From assembly GCA_014728975.1 (NCBI GenBank), contig WJKQ01000122.1:1-5834 (forward strand): a stretch of DNA of 5,834 nucleotides, in the 5' to 3' direction. The notes below the pieces were generated by a model. That model was given only the letters and a program-made list of their open reading frames with translations. It was not told the origin of the DNA and searched no databases. Shown one piece after another: positions 1 to 5,834 of this stretch. A program made the position numbers and the translations under genes. This DNA is from Candidatus Peregrinibacteria bacterium. Lineage in GTDB: Bacteria; Patescibacteriota; Gracilibacteria; UBA1369; LOWO2-01-FULL-3. Position 1 is the stretch's first letter; each line of letters begins with the position of its first letter.

Positions 1-32
1 CCTCTGGCCAAAGCGATTCCAAAGACCTTAAC

Positions 33-80
33 CTGCTAAATGACATTTACATAGCCCAGCAGATATCAGCAGTGTAAACG
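33..80 (-). other. tmRNA pseudoknot 2 (PK2)
   Basis: Stem 1 pairs CGTTTACA (80-73) with TGTAAATG (51-44), 8 bp including one G-U. Stem 2 pairs CTGCTGA (72-66) in the loop with TTAGCAG (39-33), 7 bp including one G-U. A second CTGCTG copy in the loop (62-57) could compete for the same partner. The position, after the tag stop and its hairpin, is that of tmRNA PK2. The fold is inferred from complementarity only. Confidence 0.72.
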
Positions 81-103
81 ATTGTCCGAAATTGTCAGAC
101 AAA

Positions 104-184
104 TTATGCAGCTACAGGAACCATTGCCGGAGAATATTCTCTGGCAGACAGTTTTGCAGCCAGCGCATTGACAGATGTCTTAGC
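104..184 (-). other. tmRNA tag-peptide reading frame, 26 codons plus TAA
   Basis: This is the message part of the tmRNA. The resume codon is taken as GCT (184-182, Ala) because it lies 7 nt after pseudoknot 1 and follows ATAAGT, which has an A at -4 as tmRNA resume contexts require. The frame reads AKTSVNALAA for codons 1-10, then KLSAREYS, and ends PAMVPVAA before TAA at 106-104. The C-terminal Val-Ala-Ala fits the small hydrophobic end that ClpXP-type proteases recognise (known for the family), and a PVAA ending also occurs in cyanobacterial tags. At 26 residues it is much longer than the common 8-15, although some mycoplasma tags are also long. Codons 7-10 already spell ALAA, the classical tag ending, and codon 11 is AAA (154-152). 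The start codon is inferred from context, not proven. Confidence 0.82.
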
Positions 185-191
185 ACTTATT

Positions 192-230
192 TTGTACTGA
201 CGGATCTAAGGGGAGACAGTACAATCCCCT
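192..230 (-). other. tmRNA pseudoknot 1 (PK1)
   Basis: Read on the minus strand, AGGGGA (230-225) pairs with TCCCCT (214-209), forming a 6-bp stem over a 10-nt loop. Loop bases TTGTACTG (224-217) pair perfectly with CAGTACAA (199-192), making an H-type pseudoknot with an 8-bp second stem. It ends 7 nt before the resume codon, where tmRNA PK1 belongs and where it helps place the resume codon in the ribosome. Both stems are seen directly in the sequence; the fold itself is inferred. Confidence 0.88.
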
Positions 231-300
231 GATTGCAGCCTAATAATCCTAATTCATCCTGTCGAAGCCGCTACATCCCCGTGTTTTTAAAGAGCTATCA

Positions 301-330
301 ATTATAAAAACAGTTTTTAGAGTTTGTCAA
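301..330 (-). promoter_or_regulatory. Consensus sigma70-type promoter for ssrA
   Basis: On the minus strand, TTGACA (330-325) and TATAAT (306-301) both match the housekeeping consensus perfectly, with an 18-bp spacer. Transcription would start near 294, about 14 nt before the mature tmRNA 5' end at 280, leaving a short leader for RNase P to remove. The -35 box overlaps the mfd stop codon (TGA at 329-327), so the promoter is fitted into the very end of mfd. No terminator-like stem with a U-run separates mfd from ssrA, so some mfd transcripts may read through into the tmRNA. A strong constitutive promoter suits an abundant RNA. Confidence 0.9.
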
Positions 331-3300
331 GTCCCTTCTTCCTTCCTCCTGACACCATGTTTTGCTTTTTTACCAAGAGCATTAATACTATCCTTAAGTC
401 CCTTAAACCAATTATCTCCCAGATCTTTCATGTTTATCCTCAGCCTCGACCCGCTTATCTTCCATTTCGGATTATCCTCAAGCAGACTTATAATATTAGC
501 CGGTTTTACTTTTTTCGACATATGAAGAACAACCTCCTTTTCCTTACTCATCGGTACCGCTTCGGCTTTAATATTTAAAATGTTTGCTTTCTTTGCGAGC
601 ATTTTTAATTCAATAATCTTAAACAAATTCGCAACCTCTCTTGGCATCTTTCCATAATCTTCAATCAGATCCTCTTCAATTTCTTTCAGATATTCCATGG
701 TATCCGCGGATGCAAGCCTCTGATATGCGTTAATTTTATCTTTCGACTCGACAATGTAACTGTCCGGAATATACGCGGGTATCGGCAATTCAATAGAAAC
801 TTCCTCTATCTCTTCCTCTCCCTCAAGAACACGACCTGCTCTCAGATCTTCCACGGCCTTATTCAGCATTCTCATAAAATGCGACACTCCCACAACATTA
901 ATAACTCCATGCTGATTCGCTCCCAAAATATCCCCGGCGCCCCTGATCTCCAGATCCTTCATCGCAATCTGAAAACCGCTCCCAAGCTCTGAAGCCTCAA
1001 CGATAGCTCTAAGTCTCTTTTTCGCGTCCAGTTTCAGTCTCTGACCATGATATAAAAAGTACGCATATGCCTGGACTTTACCTCTTCCCACGCGCCCTCT
1101 CAGCTGATACAACTGTGCCAGGCCAAACTTCTCGGCGTTGTTAACAATAAGGGTATTTGCGTTTGCAAGATCTATACCGTTTTCAATAATTGTTGAACTC
1201 ACCAGAACATCAAACTTTTTATCTTTAAAAGCCATTACCCTTTCCTCCAAATCACCGCTCCCAAGTTTTCCATGCGCAACCGCAAATTTCGCCTCGGGAA
1301 TAAGGCTTCTTAGTTTTTCCGTAAAGCTGTCGATAGTCTGAACACGATTGTGCAGAAAATATACCTGTCCGCCTCTTTCCATCTCCTTTAATATCGCCTC
1401 CCTTACCAGGCTTGGAGAATACTTCCTGACTTCCGTAATTATGGGAAGACGCCCAAAAGGGGGAGTGGTGATCGTGGTAATATCACGGAGTTTATTCAAA
1501 CAAATATTAAGAGTCCTGGGAATGGGCGTTGCGGTTAGAGTCAAAATATCGATTTCCTTTCTCAGCTCTTTAAGCTTCTCTTTTTGCTTGACACCAAACC
1601 TCTGCTCCTCATCGACAACCAAAAGTCCAATATTCTTGAATTTAATATCAGGTTGTAAAAGCCTGTGTGTTCCTATAACTATATCCACCTCGCCTTTCTC
1701 CAGTTTCTTCAGAATTTCTTTCTGCCGCTTTACCGACCTAAAACGACTGAGCATCTCTATACGCACATTAAATTGATCCATCCTCTTTTTAAAGGACTTA
1801 TAATGCTGATCCGCCAAAATTGTTATCGGGGAAATCAGCGCAACCTGCTTTCCGCTCTGTACAGCCTTAAATGCCGCTCTCATCGCTACTTCCGTTTTTC
1901 CAAACCCCACATCTCCACAGACAAGTCTGTCCATAGGGATATCGGACTCCATATCAGATTTCACGTCATTTATTGCTTTAATCTGGCCGGGAGTCTCCTC
2001 GTACGGAAAAGTATCTTCAAATTTTTGCTGTAACCTTTTGTCTCTAAAAAACTTATGCCCTTTCGCCGCCCTTCTTTCCGCGTATAGTTTCAACAGCTCC
2101 TTTGCTATTTTTTGGGTTTCTTTTTTTACTTTATTGGTAATAGTATTCCATTCCGCGCTACCCAGACGTGTAAGCTTTGGCATCAACTCTTCGGATCCTA
2201 TATATTTGTTGACTTTATCCGCCTGGTCTATGGGAATAAACAGCTTGTCATTCTCCGCATACCCAAGAGCCAGATATTCTTTGGTAACGCTGTCAATAGT
2301 CTTTTTGTCCAGCCCCAAAAATCTCGCAATACCATGATCGGTATGTACGACAAAATCCCCCTGTTTAAGACTTGTTAAAAAGTCGTCGAAAACTGTCTTA
2401 CTGCTTATCCTCTTTTTCTCTTCCCTGATAGTTGAAATATCGCTATCGGAAATCAACATAATCTTCTCTTGTGGAGTCTGAAAAGACTGTGGAAAAACAT
2501 CTCCTCTCTCGGTTTCAATCAAAAAAACAGACGATTTCTTAAACTTTTCCTCATCAAGACCCTCCAGAAAAGGCACGGACTGGTCCCTTAAAAGAGACTT
2601 TACTTCATTAAGATTTTTCGTAAAAAACAAAACCTTCCAGCCGAGACTTATCTTGTCTCTCAGGTCATTTGCAAAATCATAAGCTGTTCTATATTTCAAA
2701 ACCGACAAAAAATGAAGATGCGCGTGGTTTTCCACGTCTTCGTTAAATGAGGTAAAAGAAACGGAAAAACAAAGGTTTGTCGCGTCCTCCATAAAATTAT
2801 TCCAGATATCATAATATTCATCAACAACATCGATTTCATCATCTACAATCAGACCGTTTTCCCCAAAAAAATCAATTATATCCGACGTGACCTCGCTATA
2901 TTCAATAGGAAACAATTCAACGTCGCTTCTTTCCCTTAAAACTTTCGTATGGTCCTCTCTGTCGACAATGGAAATTTTCTCAATATTATCAAACCCCACT
3001 TCGATCCTGTAAACATTCTCTCTGTTTATCGGATACACAAGAAGACTGTCGCCGACTCTGTAATATTGCCCTTTCTCCAAAACCTCGTAATCCGTAGCTT
3101 CATACCCCATGAAAACAAGCTCCTCAATAAATTTCACCGGATTCAGATCATCACCCTTCTTAATGAAAATTTTTTCCTCACTTATAATGTCAACATTTGG
3201 AAAATCCTGCAAAAGAGATTTAAAATCCATAATAAAAATCGCTTTTTCATTCCGAAAAATCCTGGAAACAAATTCCACTGCCTCAATTTTCTTTTTCCTC

Positions 3301-3602
3301 TCAAAATCGCTGGTAGTGGGAAAAGAAAGTTTTTCCTCCTCCTCTCTTTTTCTATATAAAAATACCGGCCTGTCTCCCCACATTTTAATGGCTTTTTTGG
3401 CAACATTCTGCTCGGCGGCGTCATTAACCACCCAGAGAACATTCCCCGTGTCCGACCCCTCCCCGCGAAAGATCGAAGCCAAAATCATGGATTTGGAAGA
3501 GCTGTTGCCCGCTCCCGAAAAACTTATGTTTTTTGACCTTCGAAAAAGATCGGTAGCATGCGAAAGCACCTCTTTTGGAAAAAACGAAACAATGTTTTTC
3601 AT
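327..3602 (-). CDS. mfd: Transcription-repair coupling factor Mfd (DNA translocase, superfamily 2)
   Basis: Mfd binds RNA polymerase stalled at DNA damage, pushes it off by ATP-driven translocation and recruits UvrA for nucleotide excision repair in the cytoplasm. In order: an N-terminal UvrB-like module (about 1-350) lacking a working Walker A; the RNA-polymerase-interacting CarD-like domain (about 405-510, with QGDFVVHTDHGIARFLG at 414-430); a RecG-like helicase pair with Walker A GDVGFGKTE (563-571), DEEQ box (664-667), TATPIPRT motif III (690-697), STIIENGID (803-811) and arginine-finger motif QLRGRVGR (833-840); and a C-terminal TRCF domain (about 940-1045). All core ATPase motifs are intact. 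At 1091 residues it is slightly shorter than typical (about 1150-1180), mainly by a compact N-terminal half. The ATG start is 9 bp after the dnaN stop; the nearest purine-rich site, AAAGG (3621-3617), lies 14 nt upstream inside dnaN, so translation may be coupled. It ends in TGA, with no internal TGA. Probably cotranscribed with dnaN. Confidence 0.97.
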   Translation of the reverse strand: MKNIVSFFPKEVLSHATDLFRRSKNISFSGAGNSSSKSMILASIFRGEGSDTGNVLWVVNDAAEQNVAKKAIKMWGDRPVFLYRKREEEEKLSFPTTSDFERKKKIEAVEFVSRIFRNEKAIFIMDFKSLLQDFPNVDIISEEKIFIKKGDDLNPVKFIEELVFMGYEATDYEVLEKGQYYRVGDSLLVYPINRENVYRIEVGFDNIEKISIVDREDHTKVLRERSDVELFPIEYSEVTSDIIDFFGENGLIVDDEIDVVDEYYDIWNNFMEDATNLCFSVSFTSFNEDVENHAHLHFLSVLKYRTAYDFANDLRDKISLGWKVLFFTKNLNEVKSLLRDQSVPFLEGLDEEKFKKSSVFLIETERGDVFPQSFQTPQEKIMLISDSDISTIREEKKRISSKTVFDDFLTSLKQGDFVVHTDHGIARFLGLDKKTIDSVTKEYLALGYAENDKLFIPIDQADKVNKYIGSEELMPKLTRLGSAEWNTITNKVKKETQKIAKELLKLYAERRAAKGHKFFRDKRLQQKFEDTFPYEETPGQIKAINDVKSDMESDIPMDRLVCGDVGFGKTEVAMRAAFKAVQSGKQVALISPITILADQHYKSFKKRMDQFNVRIEMLSRFRSVKRQKEILKKLEKGEVDIVIGTHRLLQPDIKFKNIGLLVVDEEQRFGVKQKEKLKELRKEIDILTLTATPIPRTLNICLNKLRDITTITTPPFGRLPIITEVRKYSPSLVREAILKEMERGGQVYFLHNRVQTIDSFTEKLRSLIPEAKFAVAHGKLGSGDLEERVMAFKDKKFDVLVSSTIIENGIDLANANTLIVNNAEKFGLAQLYQLRGRVGRGKVQAYAYFLYHGQRLKLDAKKRLRAIVEASELGSGFQIAMKDLEIRGAGDILGANQHGVINVVGVSHFMRMLNKAVEDLRAGRVLEGEEEIEEVSIELPIPAYIPDSYIVESKDKINAYQRLASADTMEYLKEIEEDLIEDYGKMPREVANLFKIIELKMLAKKANILNIKAEAVPMSKEKEVVLHMSKKVKPANIISLLEDNPKWKISGSRLRINMKDLGDNWFKGLKDSINALGKKAKHGVRRKEEGT

Positions 3603-3611
3603 GAACGTAAT

Positions 3612-4718
3612 CTAAACCTTTAAAGGCATTATGATATAGACATAATCCTCCCTTTCAAATGGTCGGATACAGGCAGGTGATACATTATCGTTTACGATAA
3701 AGTATATTTTATCATCATCGATATATGTCAAAACATCCAGCAAATACTGTGAATTCAAAGAAATCTTATTGTTTTCTCCTTCAACTTTAACCATAACCTC
3801 GGCCTTTTCTTCGCCCACCTTTGTCTCTTCGGATGAAATTGTCAATTTACCGTCATTGGTTACACTAAACTTCACGCTGTTGTTGTTTTCACGGGCAAAA
3901 AGACTTACCCTCTTTAAAACAAGCGAAAGATCCTCCACAGACACTTCACATTTTGTCTTTTTTCCTTTTGGAATAATTTTTTCATAATCGGGAAACTTTC
4001 CCTCTATAAGTCTGGAAATCAGCTCAATTCCGTCAACACTGAAAAGTATTTGATTTTTGGAAATATTTACCTTTACTTCTTTTCCATCGGATTTACCAAG
4101 AATTTTTCCCAATTCCATCATTGTTCTTGCCGGAACAATACAGGCAACATCCTCTTTTGGAGATTTTGATGCCTTAAGAGTTTTTTCTGCGAGTCTATAA
4201 CTGTCAGTCGCAACAACTTTAAAACCATCCACTCCTGACTTCAAAAACACTCCCGACAAAACAGGTCTTGTGGTGTTTAAAGAAGCGGCAAAGACAACTT
4301 CTGAAATAGCCTGGTTAAATTCTTCCAGCTTCAAAGAAAATTCCTGCCCCTTTTCCACTTTAGGAATAAGAGGAAATTCGTCGGCGCTTATACATTTTAT
4401 CTTTGTATGAGAGGAAGAAGAGTTAACAGAAAGACTGACGCCTTCCACAACATTCAATTCCACTTTTTCATCAGTAAGCAGAGAAACATAGTTTGTTATA
4501 AGTTTCGCGGGAACGGTAATCGAACCTTCGCTCCGGACATCCGCGTCAACAAAACAACTTATGGCAACCTCAAGATTGGTTGAAGAAAAATAAAGCTTCT
4601 TCCCTTCCGCTTTAATAAGAATATTATTCAGTACGGGAAGTGTATTATTGGGACTTATTGCCTTATTTACAATATTAAGAGCATAATCCAGGTCTTTTTG
4701 AGAACAAAAAAGCTTCAT
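3612..4718 (-). CDS. dnaN: DNA polymerase III subunit beta (sliding clamp)
   Basis: The beta clamp is a ring-shaped homodimer that encircles DNA and tethers polymerase III and repair proteins. The 368-residue length fits the family (about 366-380) and allows three repeated clamp folds: about 1-120, 128-245 and 247-368. Recognisable signatures are LPVLNNILIKAEG near 27-39, SADEFPLIP (111-119), the domain-2 segment RPVLSGV (151-157), TDSYRLA (171-177), RLIEGKFPDYEKIIP (236-250) and the C-terminal MPLKV, matching the conserved MPM/LR-L type end that helps form the pocket bound by partner peptides. The ATG has a minimal GGA site (4727-4725) six bases upstream, and a good promoter lies about 54 bp upstream. 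It stops at TAG, 9 bp before mfd. dnaN commonly follows dnaA, but here its upstream neighbour is a divergent rny. Confidence 0.98.
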   Translation of the reverse strand: MKLFCSQKDLDYALNIVNKAISPNNTLPVLNNILIKAEGKKLYFSSTNLEVAISCFVDADVRSEGSITVPAKLITNYVSLLTDEKVELNVVEGVSLSVNSSSSHTKIKCISADEFPLIPKVEKGQEFSLKLEEFNQAISEVVFAASLNTTRPVLSGVFLKSGVDGFKVVATDSYRLAEKTLKASKSPKEDVACIVPARTMMELGKILGKSDGKEVKVNISKNQILFSVDGIELISRLIEGKFPDYEKIIPKGKKTKCEVSVEDLSLVLKRVSLFARENNNSVKFSVTNDGKLTISSEETKVGEEKAEVMVKVEGENNKISLNSQYLLDVLTYIDDDKIYFIVNDNVSPACIRPFEREDYVYIIMPLKV

Positions 4719-4771
4719 AAAAAATCCATTAAAAGAATAAAATAAGATTACTCCCTTTCTAACCCAAAATC

Positions 4772-4799
4772 ATTATAAGGATTATTTTTTTCAAAACAA
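4772..4799 (-). promoter_or_regulatory. Probable promoter of the dnaN-mfd operon
   Basis: On the minus strand a perfect -10 box TATAAT (4777-4772) is preceded by TTGTTT (4799-4794) at a 16-bp spacing, which keeps the TTG of the -35 consensus. Transcription would start near 4765, giving a leader of about 47 nt before the dnaN ATG at 4718. A TTGAAA at 4794-4789 is a closer match by sequence, but lies only 11 bp from the -10 and is too near. The position is right and the -10 strong, though the region is A+T-rich and chance matches are easy. Confidence 0.6.
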
Positions 4800-4810
4800 C
4801 ACTATTTTAC

Positions 4811-4840
4811 TTAATATTATATTAAAATATAAAATATATA
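4811..4840. repeat. A/T-only stretch with a 15-bp inverted repeat
   Basis: Thirty consecutive A/T bases. At 4811-4825 TTAATAT and ATATTAA form a perfect inverted repeat around a single T. AAAATAT is then repeated twice in tandem (4824-4830 and 4831-4837). The stretch lies just upstream of the dnaN -35 box and also upstream of rny, so it could act as an UP-like element, a bent or easily melted segment, or a binding site. In such biased sequence it may equally be chance. Confidence 0.4.
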
Positions 4841-4854
4841 GTAGTTGAAGAATA

Positions 4855-4882
4855 TTTACTTTTCATTATTTTCTGTTAATAT
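4855..4882 (+). promoter_or_regulatory. Weak candidate promoter for rny
   Basis: TTTACT (4855-4860) and TAATAT (4877-4882) each match four of six consensus bases at a 16-bp spacing, and TG one base before the -10 (4874-4875) gives an extended -10 form. An overlapping TATAAA (4880-4885) is an alternative -10. Transcription would start near 4889, giving a leader of about 118 nt. Several other A+T-rich hexamers in the spacer could serve equally well, including TATAAA at 4926-4931, so this is only a candidate. Confidence 0.25.
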
Positions 4883-5006
4883 AAATATCCATAAAAGAAG
4901 CTTAAATAAAAGAAATATATACGAATATAAAACAACCAGAGAATAAAACCGGGTAATAAATGTATAAAAAAAGTGCAAAAACAGGAATAAAGAGAAAAAA
5001 AACAGA

Positions 5007-5834
5007 ATGTATTTAATAAAAATGAACACTATAATTATAAACCTGGCAATAATCACAGGAGGAATAGCAGTCGGAGTTATCTCAACGGCATTCATTTTTA
5101 GAAAGAAAAAATTCATCGATGTTGAAAAAAAAGAACAGGAATGCAAAAAAATGATAGAGAAAAGTAAAACTGAAGCAAAACAAATTATAGAGGACACAAA
5201 AGCTCAGGCGGAAAAAATAAAAGAGAGGCTGAAAGAGGAGATAGAAAAAAGAGAAGAAAGAATAAAGAAAATAAAAAAATCACTAAAACACAAAGAAGAA
5301 AACCTTAATAAAAGAGAAGAAAGAACAAAAGAACTTAAACTGAAAATTGCGAGCTATAAAGAAGAAATTCAAAGCAAACAAAACGCGATAGGCAGAATTG
5401 AAAAAGAAATAATAGAAAAACTTTCCGCAAAAACATCAAAATCAACGGAAGAACTGAGAGAAAACCTTTTGAGAAAATATAAAACAGAATTGGAGGAAGA
5501 GGGCGCAAAAAAGCTGGCGGATCAGGAAGAATCCTTAAAAGAAAACGCCTCAAAAATAGCCGGCAAAATAGTTGTTAATACAATGCAGAGACTTTGCTCG
5601 CCCACTTCCGTCGAAACAAGAGCGGTTCTTATAAAAGTGCCTAAAGACCATATAAAAGGAAAAATTGTCGGTAGAAACGGGGAAAATATAAAGGCATTTG
5701 AAGAACAGCTTGATGTAGCGGTTGTCTTCAACGATCTTCCAAACACAATAAGCGTTTCTGCGTTTAATCTGGTGACCAGAAGAATTGCCGAAAAGGCAAT
5801 CGAAAAACTGATCAAAAGAAGAGGAGGAATAAAC
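5007..5834 (+). CDS. rny: Ribonuclease Y, N-terminal part (276 codons; cut by the window edge)
   Basis: RNase Y is a membrane-anchored endoribonuclease that starts mRNA decay in many bacteria. Seen here: a membrane helix (about residues 8-31) followed by basic FRKKK; a long E/K-rich coiled coil (about 38-190); and a KH RNA-binding domain (about 207-273) with GKIVGRNGENIKAFE, whose GxxG loop is GRNG (222-225; bases 5670-5681). The stretch MQRLCSPTSVET just before the KH domain matches the RNase Y junction. Domain spacing equals that of Bacillus RNase Y (about 520 aa), so the catalytic HD domain should follow off the right edge; it cannot be verified. The frame is open to the last base. ATG 5007 is the first start after an in-frame stop at 4965 and has weak purine-rich AAAGAG/AGGA upstream; ATG 5022 (MNTIIINLA) is an alternative. 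The KH loop usually reads GREGRNI; here the second Arg is Glu. Codon use is strongly A-rich (AAA, GAA, ATA, AGA). Confidence 0.93.
   Translation, partial: MYLIKMNTIIINLAIITGGIAVGVISTAFIFRKKKFIDVEKKEQECKKMIEKSKTEAKQIIEDTKAQAEKIKERLKEEIEKREERIKKIKKSLKHKEENLNKREERTKELKLKIASYKEEIQSKQNAIGRIEKEIIEKLSAKTSKSTEELRENLLRKYKTELEEEGAKKLADQEESLKENASKIAGKIVVNTMQRLCSPTSVETRAVLIKVPKDHIKGKIVGRNGENIKAFEEQLDVAVVFNDLPNTISVSAFNLVTRRIAEKAIEKLIKRRGGIN

Larger units (their letters stand above)
1..280 (-). ncRNA. ssrA: Transfer-messenger RNA (tmRNA), 5' part; 3' end lies outside the window
   Basis: tmRNA with SmpB rescues ribosomes stalled on broken mRNAs: it enters the A site like alanyl-tRNA, then supplies a short message that adds a degradation tag. 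Read on the minus strand, the RNA starts at 280 with GGGGATG followed by GGCTTCGACAGG, the conserved tmRNA 5' acceptor strand and D-arm-like region. Next come a GGCTGCAATC segment like the conserved GCUGC stretch before pseudoknot 1, pseudoknot 1 (230-192), AATAAGT directly before a GCT resume codon (184-182), a tag frame ending at TAA (106-104), a post-tag hairpin (102-82: 8 bp with one G-U, 5-nt loop) and pseudoknot 2 (80-33). Positions 32-1 would begin pseudoknot 3. The rest, including the TpsiC arm and the 3' acceptor strand, is off the left edge, so acceptor pairing cannot be checked. The order of parts matches a one-piece tmRNA. It lies 46 bp downstream of mfd on the same strand, behind its own promoter. 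Confidence 0.95.
4719..5006. other. A+T-rich divergent spacer between dnaN and rny
   Basis: This 288-bp spacer sits between the diverging starts of dnaN and rny. It holds a convincing dnaN promoter, a weak candidate rny promoter, and a 30-bp run with no G or C (4811-4840). I see no RNA gene, no DnaA-box cluster and no convincing small ORF. A frame read across it on the minus strand (5197-4856) is a shadow of the A-rich rny coding strand. The rny 5' untranslated region may be long (over 100 nt) if the weak promoter is right, but I recognise no riboswitch in it. Confidence 0.7.

Noticed and set aside
307..319. AAAAAC/GTTTTT inverted repeat after mfd as a terminator
   Set aside because: The arms are A/T-only with essentially no loop and no GC stem; the sequence is the spacer of the ssrA promoter.
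327..329. UGA recoded as Gly, as in some candidate-phylum bacteria
   Set aside because: mfd ends at TGA in the expected place after a complete C-terminal domain, and none of the three coding regions has an internal TGA.
324..3615. Plus-strand open frames of 67-168 codons opposite mfd
   Set aside because: They are antisense shadows of mfd, whose frame is confirmed by conserved motifs along its whole length; their translations show no recognisable domain and no ribosome binding logic.
3617..3626. CCTTTAAAGG perfect 10-bp palindrome at the end of dnaN
   Set aside because: It encodes the conserved C-terminal Pro-Leu-Lys of the clamp and is short enough to be chance.
4715..4729. Four-codon upstream ORF (MDFL) whose TGA overlaps the dnaN ATG
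   Set aside because: Its ATG overlaps the likely GGA ribosome binding site of dnaN and it has no site of its own; probably chance.
4719..5006. Possible replication origin in the A+T-rich spacer next to dnaN
   Set aside because: The best DnaA-box-like match (ATATCCATA near 4882-4895) has at least two mismatches and stands alone; no cluster of boxes is present.
4856..5815. Minus-strand open frames of 72-113 codons opposite rny, including a Phe/Ile-rich one resembling a membrane protein
   Set aside because: The hydrophobic look comes from reading the complement of A-rich Lys/Glu codons. The plus strand encodes a clear RNase Y N-terminus in a continuous frame.
1..5834. CRISPR array, insertion sequence, prophage or defence system
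   Set aside because: No spaced direct repeats, transposase, integrase or defence domain is visible on either strand; the content is core informational genes.

Overview
This is an A+T-rich bacterial window holding informational and RNA-metabolism genes. The minus strand carries, in order of transcription, dnaN (sliding clamp), mfd (transcription-repair coupling factor) and the 5' four-fifths or so of a tmRNA gene (ssrA) that runs off the left edge. The plus strand carries the first 276 codons of rny (RNase Y), divergent from dnaN and cut by the right edge just after its KH domain. A very A+T-rich divergent spacer separates dnaN from rny.

Layout. 1-280 (minus): partial tmRNA, identified from its conserved 5' end, a fully pairable pseudoknot 1, a tag reading frame, a post-tag hairpin and pseudoknot 2. 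281-330: a consensus promoter (TTGACA, 18 bp, TATAAT) for the tmRNA, its -35 box overlapping the mfd stop codon. 327-3602 (minus): complete mfd, 1091 codons. 3612-4718 (minus): complete dnaN, 368 codons, 9 bp upstream of mfd and probably cotranscribed with it. 4719-5006: spacer with a good dnaN promoter and only a weak candidate rny promoter. 5007-5834 (plus): 5' part of rny.

The organism is probably a low-GC bacterium. UGA, UAG and UAA appear to act as stops in mfd, dnaN and the tmRNA tag respectively, so the standard bacterial code fits. Weak Shine-Dalgarno sites, a somewhat short Mfd and divergent RNase Y and tmRNA sequences would suit an uncultured lineage such as a candidate-phylum bacterium, but the window cannot settle taxonomy.

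The genes share a theme of replication, stalled-polymerase clearance, stalled-ribosome rescue and mRNA decay. I see no new defence or mobile system. The most unusual signal is the tmRNA tag: it encodes 26 residues, its first ten end in ALAA like a classical complete tag, and the next codon is AAA where a TAA would have ended it. The frame then continues through a potential RNA hairpin to a second Ala-Ala-stop.
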